Shown: positions 26,752-35,505 of the stretch, piece after piece
Numbering within the stretch: position 1 is the first letter of the stretch
Layout of the letters: every line of letters begins with the position of its first letter
Source of the DNA: Thermoprotei archaeon
Lineage (GTDB): Archaea; Thermoproteota; Thermoprotei; Thermofilales; B15-G2
Direction: 5' to 3'
Assembly: GCA_003649445.1 (NCBI GenBank)
Contig: QMRV01000003.1
Span: 1 to 64,000, forward strand
Length of the DNA stretch: 64,000 nt
Made by a program: the position numbers and the translations under genes
Notes under the pieces: model-generated
The model's input: only the letters and a program-made list of their open reading frames with translations
What the model was told of the DNA's origin: nothing
The model's database searches: none

Positions 26752-28116
26752 ATGTTCGACATTCTAGAAAAAGCTGAAAATATAGTAAGCAAATACTGTC
26801 TCTGCGACTATTGCTTAGGAAGGCTGTTCGCTCAGCTTGGTAGAGGCTTAGACAATAATGAACGCGGATATGCTATTAAATTGTGTTTAACTCTGCAACA
26901 TCACTTAGAGTTATTGACTACAGAAAGCGATGAGAGTAAGAAAAAAAGCATAAAAGTTCTCGAAAATTTAGCTAAAACAAACTTTAATCCGGCAAAAGAA
27001 GTACTACAGAAATACGGCTATAGTGTTCCAGATCCAGTGCCATGCTATGTCTGCGAAGACTTTTTTATCAGAAACATAGACCCCATTTTAAAAGAAATAC
27101 TATCTTTGGTCAGTGACTACGAATTTAATACATTTCTAATAGGAGCGAGAATACCAAGAGATATAGCTAAACGAGAAGATGAAATTAAAATTACTTATGG
27201 GCTCGAAAATATAAGTGAAAGCTTCAAATCAGATTTGACCAGAGTCCTTGGAAAACGATTTCAAAAAGTAACAGGCAAAGTAGTCGATTATAAGAAACCA
27301 GACCTTATTATCATGGTCGATATACCTAACAATAAAATAAGTGTGCACTCTGCACCTATCTTCATTTATGGAAGATACCGAAAATATGTCAGAAATCTTC
27401 CTCAAAATAAGTGGCTTTGTCCACGTTGCCGGGGTAAGGGATGTGAAGAGTGCTCGTGGACAGGTAAAAAATATCCGACTTCTGTAGAGGAAATAATATC
27501 AGAGCCAATAATTAAGCTCTTTAAGGCTGAAAAAACAAAGTTTCATGGAGCAGGAAGAGAAGATATTGATGTACGAATGCTTGGCTCAGGACGCCCCTTT
27601 GTTGTAGAAATTTTAAATCCAAAAATAAGAACAATTGATCTTAAAAAAGTTCAAGAAGAAATAAATAAACATGGAAAAGGATTAGTAGACGTCTCTGACT
27701 TGAAGTATACTACACGTGATACTATCAAGAAGATCAAAGTATATTCCGAGTACACCATTAAAACGTATAGAGCTATAGTTTCAGTAAACCGCGACATTAC
27801 TGAAGACGACCTCAAGAAAATTGAGGAGGTTTTCAATAACATAATAATTGAGCAGAGAACCCCCCTAAGAGTCCTTCACAGAAGAGCGGATAAATTACGC
27901 CGGAAGAAAGTATACAAGATTACCAGCAGAATACTGGGTAAGAGGAAACTAGAACTGACTATAATCTGTCAAGGAGGCCTCTATATCAAAGAGCTAATAA
28001 GTGGAGATAAGGGGAGAACTAGACCCAATATCTCTAATATCCTCGGAGCTCAAGCTGTCTGCGAAGAACTAGACGTAGTAGACATAGCAGAGCCGCCCAT
28101 AAAGGGCTTTATGTGA
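26752..28116 (+). CDS. pus10: tRNA pseudouridine synthase Pus10
   Basis: 454 residues from ATG 26752. The N-terminal part has zinc cysteine pairs (CDYC near 21, CYVC near 101) and a THUMP-like region; the catalytic domain has GAGREDIDVRMLGSGRPFV with the active-site Asp, and the late GGLYIKELISGDKGRTRPN motif. It makes pseudouridine at tRNA 54 (and often 55). A second cluster CPRCRGKGCEEC (about 222-233) is also seen. A GTG at 26749 is an alternative start. The 3' end overlaps convergent L21e by 67 bases. Confidence 0.95.
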   Translation: MFDILEKAENIVSKYCLCDYCLGRLFAQLGRGLDNNERGYAIKLCLTLQHHLELLTTESDESKKKSIKVLENLAKTNFNPAKEVLQKYGYSVPDPVPCYVCEDFFIRNIDPILKEILSLVSDYEFNTFLIGARIPRDIAKREDEIKITYGLENISESFKSDLTRVLGKRFQKVTGKVVDYKKPDLIIMVDIPNNKISVHSAPIFIYGRYRKYVRNLPQNKWLCPRCRGKGCEECSWTGKKYPTSVEEIISEPIIKLFKAEKTKFHGAGREDIDVRMLGSGRPFVVEILNPKIRTIDLKKVQEEINKHGKGLVDVSDLKYTTRDTIKKIKVYSEYTIKTYRAIVSVNRDITEDDLKKIEEVFNNIIIEQRTPLRVLHRRADKLRRKKVYKITSRILGKRKLELTIICQGGLYIKELISGDKGRTRPNISNILGAQAVCEELDVVDIAEPPIKGFM

Positions 28117-28388
28117 TCTGCCGTAGTAATTATAGTCTTCTTCTTGCCTCCCAAATAGATCTCAATGATATACGCTCTTCCACGCTTTCCGACAATAGTT
28201 CCAGTTAATCCCTGATAGCGCCTGTGAGGTGCAGTTCTTATGTAAGTAGGGTCTATATCTATACAGACCTTATCCCCTACTTTGTATTCAATCATGAGTC
28301 TACTTAGACCAGGTCTACCTCGAGCTCTAGGGTGTTTTCGAAGAAGTTTACGTCCTCTAGTTCTATAGCCTTTTGAATGCCGAGGCAT
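28050..28388 (-). CDS. rpl21e: 50S ribosomal protein L21e
   Basis: 112 residues. MPRHSKGYRTRGRKLLRK, VCIDIDPTYIRTAPHRRYQG and GRAYIIEIYLGGKKKTI are standard L21e. The C-terminal 20 residues (GGSAMSTTSSSSQTA and preceding) are a Ser/Thr-rich tail coded in the 67-base overlap with the convergent pus10 gene, suggesting the tail arose from readthrough into it. In many archaea L21e sits beside rpoF and DUF655; here those two are together at 34.5-35.4 kb but L21e is apart. Confidence 0.96.
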   Translation of the reverse strand: MPRHSKGYRTRGRKLLRKHPRARGRPGLSRLMIEYKVGDKVCIDIDPTYIRTAPHRRYQGLTGTIVGKRGRAYIIEIYLGGKKKTIITTADHIKPFMGGSAMSTTSSSSQTA

Positions 28389-28522
28389 AGCGAGACAAAA
28401 AACATATACGCGTAAATATAAGGTTTGTGCACATTCCTAATTTCGACTAAATACGTCCTTGACAAAAATTTGATGACAGCGAACTTTATGCTTATATTTT
28501 TGTGCATCCTTTATTTCACAGA

Positions 28523-29272
28523 ATGAATCTCGACACTCTATGTCTTCTTGAAAACATAAAGAGACTTACTGCCATAATTTGTCTATCTGTAGCTTCTTTC
28601 CAAGATATTAAGACAAGAGAGGTAAGTGACAAAATATGGTTGCCTATAATACTTGTAGGTATTGCAGTAAATGCTGTAGAAAAAATTTGGACTAATGCAA
28701 GTATTCTTAGTCTATACTTGCTCTCCATAGCTATAACATTTCTTATAGCTTTAACTTTAGCATATTTTGGGCTAATGGGAGGCGCCGACGCAAAAGCCTA
28801 TATATGTCTAAGTATTCTCGAAACACCTTCTGCACCTGCTAATATAGGCAAAATGTTCCCCGGCATAAGTATATTTATGAACTCCATTATTTTATCAATT
28901 TTCGCTATGATAATTATAGCTATAAACAATACAATACTATTATTTAAATCAAAATTATTCTATCCCAAAAATATTAGTATATTAAAGAAAATTATTTTAT
29001 TTTTAAGTGCAACAATAGTTGATTTAAAAGAAGCGAAAAAGCATCCTCACAAATATTTCATTTTATCGTCGACACAAAATACTATTAAAATAAAAACAAA
29101 TATTCATAATATAGATAAGTGCACTGAAATAATAGACATTCTCGAAAAGAAAGGTGTAGAAAAAGTATGGGTATCCCCTACACTGCCTTTTATTTTATTC
29201 ATACTTATAGGCTATATGTTATACTTATTTATAGGCAATATTATTATATATGTTTTCGAAATTATATTTTAG
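28523..29272 (+). CDS. Archaeal prepilin/preflagellin peptidase (FlaK/PibD type)
   Basis: 249 residues, five to six membrane helices. Catalytic Asp28 in SFQDIKTREVSD and Asp89 in the GGxD motif (GLMGGADAKAY) are both present, as required for the aspartic protease that cuts class III signal peptides of archaellins and pilins. A large soluble loop (about 155-215) precedes the last helix. ATG 28523 is 27 bases after a TATA box (CTTATATTT), so the mRNA is probably leaderless. No pilin genes are adjacent. Confidence 0.88.
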   Translation: MNLDTLCLLENIKRLTAIICLSVASFQDIKTREVSDKIWLPIILVGIAVNAVEKIWTNASILSLYLLSIAITFLIALTLAYFGLMGGADAKAYICLSILETPSAPANIGKMFPGISIFMNSIILSIFAMIIIAINNTILLFKSKLFYPKNISILKKIILFLSATIVDLKEAKKHPHKYFILSSTQNTIKIKTNIHNIDKCTEIIDILEKKGVEKVWVSPTLPFILFILIGYMLYLFIGNIIIYVFEIIF

Positions 29273-29612
29273 TTTTTATAACATTAATGGTTTTCTCAAT
29301 AACTTTTCTTGTAGACTCTTCCACTGTACGGCCCTGAGCCGCAGCACTTATTAATTCATCTATTGTTATCCAACCGTTTACCCATACATAAGCTATTAAT
29401 GCTTCAATTATATCCTCTATTTTCATATTTTTAAAACTACTTTTATTTACAATTTTCTCTATTTGATCCTTGGATATGCTCTTCCTTAATATCTTATCGG
29501 CTACTTTTACTCCTTCAGGTTTTCCCAAAGATATACTTATACCAGCAGATACAACAAAGTTTAGTACAGCGTCACCAAGCTTAGCTAGTCCTTTGGACAC
29601 TACTACTTTCAT
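29262..29612 (-). CDS. Ribonuclease III-like family protein (archaeal short form)
   Basis: 116 residues with LAKLGDAVLNFVVSAGISISLGKPEG, then KVADKILRKSIS and an EALIAYVWVNG helix, which matches a short archaeal protein group annotated as RNase III-like. The usual RNase III acidic signature is only partly recognisable (GDA, EALIAY), so enzyme activity is uncertain. It begins 32 bases inside rpoL and converges on the peptidase gene with an 11-base overlap. It is in the csl4-DUF2067-rpoL operon. Confidence 0.6.
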   Translation of the reverse strand: MKVVVSKGLAKLGDAVLNFVVSAGISISLGKPEGVKVADKILRKSISKDQIEKIVNKSSFKNMKIEDIIEALIAYVWVNGWITIDELISAAAQGRTVEESTRKVIEKTINVIKTKI

Positions 29613-29889
29613 ACTTCGATACAGCTTCCTTAAATCTGTCTCTTAATACTCTCATTAATTCTTCTATTTTATCACATGCTCTAATAACTGCTTCTCTAGG
29701 GCTCCCCTCTTTAGTCTTCACATAGACTATAGGCTTTCTAATGAGAGGATGTGGTATTTTATATGCGCTAAATTCTACCGCTGGGTCTTCAAGAAGAATG
29801 TTTACCAGTAAGTTGCAGAATGTATGATCCTCACCCTCTAAAATGAACTCTAGTTCATGTTCTGTCTCTCTTACTATTTTAAGTTTCAC
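29581..29889 (-). CDS. rpoL: RNA polymerase subunit L (Rpb11-like)
   Basis: 102 residues matching RpoL: an early EHELEFILEGEDHTFCNLLVNIL, DPAVEFSAYKIPHPLIRKPIV, and a C-terminal helix IRACDKIEELMRVLRDRF. It pairs with subunit D to nucleate polymerase assembly. It lies in the operon csl4-DUF2067-rpoL-(RNase III-like), 11 bases after DUF2067. Confidence 0.96.
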   Translation of the reverse strand: MKLKIVRETEHELEFILEGEDHTFCNLLVNILLEDPAVEFSAYKIPHPLIRKPIVYVKTKEGSPREAVIRACDKIEELMRVLRDRFKEAVSKYESSSVQRTS

Positions 29890-29900
29890 GCAACCATTAA

Positions 29901-30533
29901 TTAAGAAGTATTATTTGAGTTTTTCTCACAGCTAGATTTTATAAGTGTTTTAATTTCTTCAATATTTCTAGTTAGTACAATTTTTTCGTCTTGATAGTCT
30001 ATACATTTATTTTCCTCTAAAAATTTAATTGCTTCATCGACATTTTTATTCATTAGTAAAGCTACATATGTTATTGCCTTTCTAGCAGATGCAGTAGTAT
30101 TCATTTTTGTTAATTTTTCATATATTTTTCCTAGTTTATTAAAAATTTCAATAGTTGTGCTTAGATCAGCATTTGTTTGGAGAAAACCTTTGGATACATT
30201 TACTTTATATCCTTTCAGTTTAAGTACTTCTAATGCCACATTTATCGGAATGCCTACTGATAGGTTTATTGACTTTAATATATTTCGCAGACTATATGCA
30301 AAGTATCCGCTGTAGTTTTTTCGCCTTTTATACTTTATTTCGGTAGCAATTCTTCTTAGTTCAATTGCAGCTGTCTTTACTGCTTCCTTATCGCCTTGCA
30401 GCGCAAAGTCTATAGTATTTAGTCTAGTTCTCACTATGACTACTACATTCCGTATTCTTCTATTTACTTCGTTTAAAATCTCCTCTAATTCGTCTCTGTC
30501 TTCAACCTTTATTGCTACTCTTTTTTCATACAT
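29901..30533 (-). CDS. DUF2067 family protein
   Basis: 210 residues. The N-terminal half is a ferredoxin-like alpha/beta region with KVEDRDELEEILNEVNRRIR and DFALQGDKEAVKTAAIELRRI; the later part is helical, with INVALEVLKLKGYKV. Family and context (between exosome Csl4 and RpoL) match the crenarchaeal DUF2067 proteins, whose function is not established. RNA handling is a reasonable guess from neighbours only. Confidence 0.7.
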   Translation of the reverse strand: MYEKRVAIKVEDRDELEEILNEVNRRIRNVVVIVRTRLNTIDFALQGDKEAVKTAAIELRRIATEIKYKRRKNYSGYFAYSLRNILKSINLSVGIPINVALEVLKLKGYKVNVSKGFLQTNADLSTTIEIFNKLGKIYEKLTKMNTTASARKAITYVALLMNKNVDEAIKFLEENKCIDYQDEKIVLTRNIEEIKTLIKSSCEKNSNNTS

Positions 30534-30545
30534 AGTCTCGACACG

Positions 30546-31100
30546 CTATATTGATAGATAAAGTGAAGAAATTTTCTTGCGGTAGCTTGTCCTACATATG
30601 CTACAGAAGAGATAATTCCCACGCTTACAAAGCGGTTTTACACAATTAGGACACCAAGATAATACTACTCCGAATTCTCTTCCTCTTAATGTTAAGTGGA
30701 AGGGCGGCCCTTCGTCCGAAAGAACTCTGGCTCTTATTATATCACCTATTCTCAGAAGATCATGCATGTCTCTTACGGGTTCGCTTAAAGCGTAGCTTAC
30801 GTGAATTATACCTGTAAAAGGTATCGGTAGTAGCCCTCTGCCCTCTACTTCATATATTCGTGCAAGAGCGTAGAGACTTCTCACATATGATACTTGAGCA
30901 TATACAGCGTCCTTAGCTTTAGGTATTAATGGTCTTCGTGACGGAATTACTGACAGTACATGGTTCACTCTATCAGCATTGAGCACACCAAGTGCTGCTG
31001 CTCTCAGGAATCCGTTTTCCTCGTACACATATTCTCCCGCTGTATACTCCTCAATTACAGCCACTTTATCTCCTGGAGTAACTAGCTCTTTTTCAGTCAC
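30546..31100 (-). CDS. csl4: Exosome subunit Csl4
   Basis: 184 residues from GTG 31100; a TTG at 31118 would extend it by six codons, but the TATA box (minus strand, about 31128-31135) places transcription start near 31103. The N-terminal domain has TPGDKVAVIEEYTAGEYVY, the middle is an S1 domain (KDAVYAQVSYVRS, PIPFTGIIHVS, IGDIIRARV) and the end a zinc ribbon CPNC-x3-LC...CSIC. It caps the archaeal exosome and recruits DnaG. First gene of the rpoL operon. Confidence 0.93.
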   Translation of the reverse strand: MTEKELVTPGDKVAVIEEYTAGEYVYEENGFLRAAALGVLNADRVNHVLSVIPSRRPLIPKAKDAVYAQVSYVRSLYALARIYEVEGRGLLPIPFTGIIHVSYALSEPVRDMHDLLRIGDIIRARVLSDEGPPFHLTLRGREFGVVLSWCPNCVKPLCKRGNYLFCSICRTSYRKKISSLYLSI

Positions 31101-31192
31101 TAGTTTGTGAAATAACAATATGCAGATAAAGCTTTCGTAAATCTAGCGAATAAGAACTTAACTTTATATACTTCCTCAGAAAATTCTCACAT

Positions 31193-31296
31193 GCGGGGGT
31201 GCCCGAGCCAGGACAAAGGGGCGGGACTCAGGACCCTAAAAAGGGCGAGACCTCCCGTGGCGCAGGCCTGCGTGGGTTCAAATCCCACCCCCCGCA
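31193..31296 (+). tRNA. tRNA-Leu (anticodon CAG) with 19-base intron
   Basis: Acceptor GCGGGGG pairs with CCCCCGC; the T-arm is GTGGG-TTCAAAT-CCCAC; a long variable arm (TGGCGCAGGCCTGC) marks a type II tRNA; discriminator A73, no CCA. The anticodon stem CGGGA/TCCCG pairs only if 31233-31251 is removed, giving anticodon CAG. The intron lies at the canonical 37/38 site and folds into a bulge-helix-bulge (bulges GGA and ACC, inner stem CCC/GGG). A TATA box (TTTATATA, about 31163-31170) is about 26 bases upstream. Confidence 0.93.
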
Positions 31297-31311
31297 CTAT
31301 TTCAATAGACC

Positions 31312-32481
31312 ATGAGACATCTCCCTTACTTAAACAAAGACCTCGTGGCCTGTCTTTCGAAATGGTTTGGCTTAGGTCAGACCTTATGCATGCTTAAAGC
31401 TCTCTTATCTCCATCGTCTCGCTACTATATCAGAGTAAATACACTCAAGTCGACTAGAGATGAAGTCTTAGAGAGTCTGCTTAAAGAGGGAATAAAAGCC
31501 TTTAAAAGCAAAATACTACCAGAGGCTATATGCGTACCTATAAGAGGACCATTCAAAATAAGACTACATAAAAAGATAGTTGTAGTGGATAAATTTACTG
31601 CAGAAAGTGTGCTTTTAGGAGCTGACGTGTACATACCGGGCGTTCTTAAAGCGCACAACGTTAAAGAAGGAGATATAGTTTCCATAGTCTCTCCGGAAGG
31701 CTATCTCGTGGCTGAAGGAATAGCTCTGATGTCTTCAAAAGAAATGCGCGGAAAATCACATGGCATAGCTGTAAAGGTAACAAATTCAAAATATAGAGCT
31801 CCCAAAGTTAGAGAACTATATACATTTAAGAAAGGACTCATATACGATCAAAGCCTTCCTGCAATGATCACTTCTAGAGTTCTCGAACCAAAGCCGGGAG
31901 AATTAATAGTTGATATGTGTGCAGCTCCAGGAGGAAAAACTACTCATATCGCACAACTCACAGAAAACAAATCTAATATCATAGCTGTAGACAGATCGGA
32001 AAACAAAATTAAACGCTTAATTGAAAACTGTGAAAGACTAGGAGTAACATGCGTCAAGACTCTCGTCTACGACTCTCGATATCTTTCCAAAGAACTAGGG
32101 AAAAATGTAGCTGATAAAGTCCTATTAGATCCTCCCTGCACAGCATTAGGTGTTAGACCTAAAATATACGAAAATAAAAAGTGCAAGGATATATTAGCGA
32201 CTGCTGCTTACCAAAGACAGTTACTAAAAGAAGCTACCAAGATAACTAGAAAAGGAGGAGTAATAGTATACTCTACGTGCACTCTTTCAGTAGAGGAGAA
32301 TGAAATGAATATTCTTTACGCGATAAATAAACTTGGACTAAAACTACTTAAACAAAGTATCACAGTAGGTATGCCTTCATCATTAATTCTACCTGAGTTG
32401 CACTTAACATATGTTCAGAGATTTCTACCTCATATTCATGAAACACCAGGCTATTTTATAGCAAAGCTTCTTAAGCCTTAA
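31312..32481 (+). CDS. NSUN-family RNA (cytosine-5) methyltransferase with PUA domain
   Basis: 389 residues. A PUA domain (about 90-165; KKIVVVDKFTAESVLLGADVYIPGV) is inserted ahead of the Rossmann methyltransferase with motif I DMCAAPGGKTT, motif IV DPPC276 and motif VI STC323, the two cysteines of the m5C mechanism. Targets are tRNA or rRNA cytosines. It starts 15 bases after tRNA-Leu and likely shares its promoter region. The 3' end overlaps nob1 by 11 bases. Confidence 0.92.
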   Translation: MRHLPYLNKDLVACLSKWFGLGQTLCMLKALLSPSSRYYIRVNTLKSTRDEVLESLLKEGIKAFKSKILPEAICVPIRGPFKIRLHKKIVVVDKFTAESVLLGADVYIPGVLKAHNVKEGDIVSIVSPEGYLVAEGIALMSSKEMRGKSHGIAVKVTNSKYRAPKVRELYTFKKGLIYDQSLPAMITSRVLEPKPGELIVDMCAAPGGKTTHIAQLTENKSNIIAVDRSENKIKRLIENCERLGVTCVKTLVYDSRYLSKELGKNVADKVLLDPPCTALGVRPKIYENKKCKDILATAAYQRQLLKEATKITRKGGVIVYSTCTLSVEENEMNILYAINKLGLKLLKQSITVGMPSSLILPELHLTYVQRFLPHIHETPGYFIAKLLKP

Positions 32482-32965
32482 CATATTTACTTCTAAGCTT
32501 ACTTCCACATATAGGGCAAAAATCTCCATTAGTATACGTTTTTCCACAAATACTGCAATAGTATATCTTTTTACGGCATTTATCTATTGGCTTATGGACA
32601 ACACTACTGTAAGATATATTTAATTTACTTAAAATACTTTGAATTTTATAATCATCCGTATATACTATAACACTTATTCCTTCAGATATATATTTAATTG
32701 CTAGAGCTATTAAACTTATGTCTGTTTCTGATAAATCGCGTAAATATCCCATTTTTTTAGCTATTTTTATAGCTTTAGTTAAGTATTTTCTTTCAGGCTC
32801 GACTACGCTAATCTTTTTTCCTTCGAGCAAAGTAAGTAAAATATATCTAGCTACACTAGATTTAACTTCCTCTAATACTTTAGGAGTAGTAACTACTGTG
32901 TCTTTACAAAGAAGTGCAGTACCATGAATTATAGCTGAAGTATCAGCTACTATTATCTTCTTCAC
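32471..32965 (-). CDS. nob1: Ribosome-maturation endonuclease Nob1
   Basis: 164 residues: a PIN domain (ADTSAIIHG with the first catalytic Asp, LSETDISLIALA with further acids, VYTDDYKIQ) and a C-terminal zinc ribbon CSICGKTYTNGDFCPICG. Nob1 trims the 3' end of 16S rRNA. The GTG start overlaps the nadK stop by one base (TAGTG), so translation is coupled. Confidence 0.94.
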   Translation of the reverse strand: MKKIIVADTSAIIHGTALLCKDTVVTTPKVLEEVKSSVARYILLTLLEGKKISVVEPERKYLTKAIKIAKKMGYLRDLSETDISLIALAIKYISEGISVIVYTDDYKIQSILSKLNISYSSVVHKPIDKCRKKIYYCSICGKTYTNGDFCPICGSKLRSKYVKA

Positions 32966-33792
32966 TATAACGCTCCCCCTTTAAGTCTGTATTCTAGCTT
33001 TTTGAAAGGATTATTTGTAAACCGAATAAATTCTACAGAGTAACTATCGGAGAGCTCTACTGATATTTTTTCTCGAGGCCGAACACTATAAGACCCGATG
33101 CCATCGTAAACTACTAACCCAGGTTGCTTAACTGAATAAAGAGTGATTTTTCTACTAGCACTAACAACAAGAGGTCTTGTCCAACTATTGTAGGAACATA
33201 AGGGACACAAAACAAGAGCCTTTATCTCGGGATCCAGTACAGGTCCACCTGCAGACAGAGAGTATGCAGTAGACCCTGTTGGAGTAGCTACTATGATTCC
33301 GTCTCCCCTATCTTCATAAACCAAATGTCCGTCAACAAGCACGCGGTACTTAAATACCTTAAATGGACGCTCTCCTGTAAATACTATTTCATTGAGAACA
33401 AGAAATGACGCTTTATTGCCTACTGTAACTTTAGCACGTGCTCTTTTATCTATGAAATAGTCCTTTTCAATAATTTTCTCGAGTGCCCACTCGATAAGTC
33501 TTTCATCAATTTCTGTCAAGAAACCTACGGTGCCTGCATTAATTCCCAGTACTGGCGGCACTTTCTTAAGAACACTTACTGTCTCTAATATTGTACCGTC
33601 TCCTCCTATACACATAATAAAATCAACGCTACTTAATTCTTCTTCATCACAATATTTAGCACACACCCGTAAGTGCTCGCATGCTCTTCTATATACAACA
33701 TACTCAATACTCAGCTGCTCCAATATTTTAATAGCATTTAAAGCAACATGTACAGCTTTCTCATCGTCAGACACTACAATACCAGCTTTCAT
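32965..33792 (-). CDS. nadK: NAD(P)+ kinase
   Basis: 275 residues with the NAD kinase signatures GGDGTILETV, GINAGTVGFLTE, LNEIVFTGE and GDGIIVATPTGSTAYSLSAGGPVL. It phosphorylates NAD to NADP. It heads a two-gene unit with nob1; this pairing is inferred from the one-base overlap only. Confidence 0.96.
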   Translation of the reverse strand: MKAGIVVSDDEKAVHVALNAIKILEQLSIEYVVYRRACEHLRVCAKYCDEEELSSVDFIMCIGGDGTILETVSVLKKVPPVLGINAGTVGFLTEIDERLIEWALEKIIEKDYFIDKRARAKVTVGNKASFLVLNEIVFTGERPFKVFKYRVLVDGHLVYEDRGDGIIVATPTGSTAYSLSAGGPVLDPEIKALVLCPLCSYNSWTRPLVVSASRKITLYSVKQPGLVVYDGIGSYSVRPREKISVELSDSYSVEFIRFTNNPFKKLEYRLKGGAL

Positions 33793-34000
33793 TATTCCCG
33801 AAAAGCCTTACTTAGTGAGTTTATTTAAGGTCTTCGGATATTTGAGCAGCACTTTAACTACAGTTTTAGCAACATAGTTTATTTAGTTTTCACTAAAATG
33901 TTTTCATCATTTCCGCCGTATAAGGTCTTTTAAGAACTTACCGTAACAAATATTTAAGACTCTTTTATGTACATAGTTAAGTAGTTATAGAGGTGGCATT

Positions 34001-34393
34001 ATGTCTAAGCCCGTTGATGCAGGAAGCTTAAAAGTAGGATCGTTTATCGTAATAGACAACGAACCATGCAAAATAATGGAAATAGAGAAATCTAAACCAG
34101 GAAAACACGGCTCAGCAAAATGCAGAATAGTAGCAATAGGTCTCTTTGACAGAAATAAGCGAAGCATAGTCGTTCCAGCAGACTCTAAAGTAGAAGTACC
34201 TATTGTTACTAAAAAAACTGCACAAGTATTAGCACTACTACAAGACTCTGTCCAGTTAATGGATCTATCCACATATGAAGTATACGAAGTCCCATTACCA
34301 GAAGACGAAGATTTAAGAAAAAGACTAGCCCCTGGAATCGAAGTAGAAGTATGGGAAGTATTAGGTAGAAGAAAGATAATGAGAACAAAGTAA
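34001..34393 (+). CDS. Translation factor aIF5A
   Basis: 130 residues with an SH3-like N domain and OB-fold C domain. The hypusination loop SKPGKHGSAK carries the modified Lys35. It relieves ribosome stalling and needs deoxyhypusine synthase, which is not in this window. ATG 34001 follows a strong GAGGTGG. A C/D guide RNA begins 12 bases past the stop. Confidence 0.97.
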   Translation: MSKPVDAGSLKVGSFIVIDNEPCKIMEIEKSKPGKHGSAKCRIVAIGLFDRNKRSIVVPADSKVEVPIVTKKTAQVLALLQDSVQLMDLSTYEVYEVPLPEDEDLRKRLAPGIEVEVWEVLGRRKIMRTK

Positions 34394-34404
34394 CTTCTCT
34401 TAAA

Positions 34405-34452
34405 GTGATGATCCCCTCGAATCTGATAGATGAAGAAGATTATGAGTACTGA
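34405..34452 (+). ncRNA. C/D box guide sRNA; D guide matches elongator tRNA-Met anticodon loop
   Basis: Box C GTGATGA (34405-34411), 11-base guide, D' CTGA (34423-34426), 3-base spacer, C' ATGAAGA (34430-34436), 12-base guide, D CTGA (34449-34452). The D guide AGATTATGAGTA is complementary to TACTCATAATCT, i.e. stem base 31, loop CUCAUAA and 39-41 of an elongator tRNA-Met. The fifth base before box D pairs with C34, the residue 2'-O-methylated in several archaea by a C/D sRNA. D' guide TCCCCTCGAAT targets ATTCG|AGGGGA; site not placed. Confidence 0.88.
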
Positions 34453-34479
34453 TACTGAATACAGAAATATTCATCAAGA

Positions 34480-35070
34480 CTAAATACGCGAGAACGAAGG
34501 CTTGGGAGGAGGAGCAACAAATATGTAGTATTTTTCTTCTCCTCTTATTTCTTCAAGTATCCTTTCTATGATAAGCTTTTTGGGATCAGGCAATTTAATT
34601 CTCTTCTTTATGTCCTCAAAGCTTGTAAAGGGAGATTTTTTACGTTCTTCTAAGATTTTCCATAATGTCTTCTTGCCTATTCCTCTTAAGAGCTCTAAAC
34701 TGTGCATTTTTGTTGTTAAAGGCTGAGCCTTATTGAAAAACTCGACAAATCTTGCTTCCTGTTTAGTTACTATTTCTTCCACTATTCGAGGTAACTCATC
34801 ACGCGCTAGGGGTGAGAGATCCTCGTAAGAAATTCTTCTTAATACTCTTTCAACTTTATCTCTTATCCCTTTACCTATGAAAATTCTTTCGCCCGCAGAC
34901 AATATTACTCCTGGATATGGGGCAACTTCAAGTAAAGTAAAGCAGTTTTCTCCAATCACTTGAGCTACAGGGCCCCTATACCCCTTGTATCTCTTTAGAG
35001 GAGTCGGAATATAGTCTAACACATATGCATATTCTTCATAACATTTTCTTGTGAAAAACATTCTATTCAC
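34480..35070 (-). CDS. DUF655 family RNA-binding protein
   Basis: 196 residues with an N-terminal OB-like domain (AYVLDYIPTPLKRYKG, VAQVIGENCFTLLEV) and a C-terminal helix-hairpin-helix LRGIGKKTLWKILEERKKSPF. It follows rpoF with an ATGA overlap, the usual archaeal rpoF-DUF655 order. A role in RNA or ribosome processing is likely but unproven. Confidence 0.93.
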   Translation of the reverse strand: MNRMFFTRKCYEEYAYVLDYIPTPLKRYKGYRGPVAQVIGENCFTLLEVAPYPGVILSAGERIFIGKGIRDKVERVLRRISYEDLSPLARDELPRIVEEIVTKQEARFVEFFNKAQPLTTKMHSLELLRGIGKKTLWKILEERKKSPFTSFEDIKKRIKLPDPKKLIIERILEEIRGEEKYYIFVAPPPKPSFSRI

Positions 35071-35396
35071 CGATACTCATTTATAGTAGACAGCATTTTC
35101 TCCAAATCTTCGGGTAAGAATACTTTGGTTGTCTCCTTAGCTAGAATGGCTCTAAGTTCATCTACTGTTCTAGGCATAATGTTTACTATTTGTACTGCCG
35201 AAAATTCGGATACTCCATACTTCTTAGTTAGTTTTTCTAGAAGCTCTACTGCTTTTTCTTCATCTATTTTACTAAACTTCTTTAAATAGTCTAAAACTTT
35301 TTCTTGTAACTGAGATAAACCATATTTTTCCTTAACTTCCTCTACTATTTTAGCAGCTTGAGGTAAGGCAATCATTCTTTGCGATAGTATTTTCAT
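35067..35396 (-). CDS. rpoF: RNA polymerase subunit F (Rpb4-like)
   Basis: 109 residues matching archaeal RpoF: an early MKILSQRMIALPQAAKIVEE, YGLSQLQEKVLDYLKKFSKID, and the HRDC-like VQIVNIMPRTVDELRAIL. It forms the polymerase stalk with subunit E. L21e, commonly its upstream neighbour, is located instead at 28 kb. Confidence 0.94.
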   Translation of the reverse strand: MKILSQRMIALPQAAKIVEEVKEKYGLSQLQEKVLDYLKKFSKIDEEKAVELLEKLTKKYGVSEFSAVQIVNIMPRTVDELRAILAKETTKVFLPEDLEKMLSTINEYR

Positions 35397-35505
35397 ATCT
35401 TAGTTTTTAATGGATAGAGCCTTTTTATCTTTTTCGTTGAAACTCGAGACCATCCGAACAGAAAACATTTTAGTCAGCTGAATTTCTCCTAGTAGTAGAT
35501 ACTTC

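Noticed and set aside
28461..28480. TTGATGA as a C box upstream of the prepilin peptidase
   Set aside because: No D or D' box follows at the right spacing.
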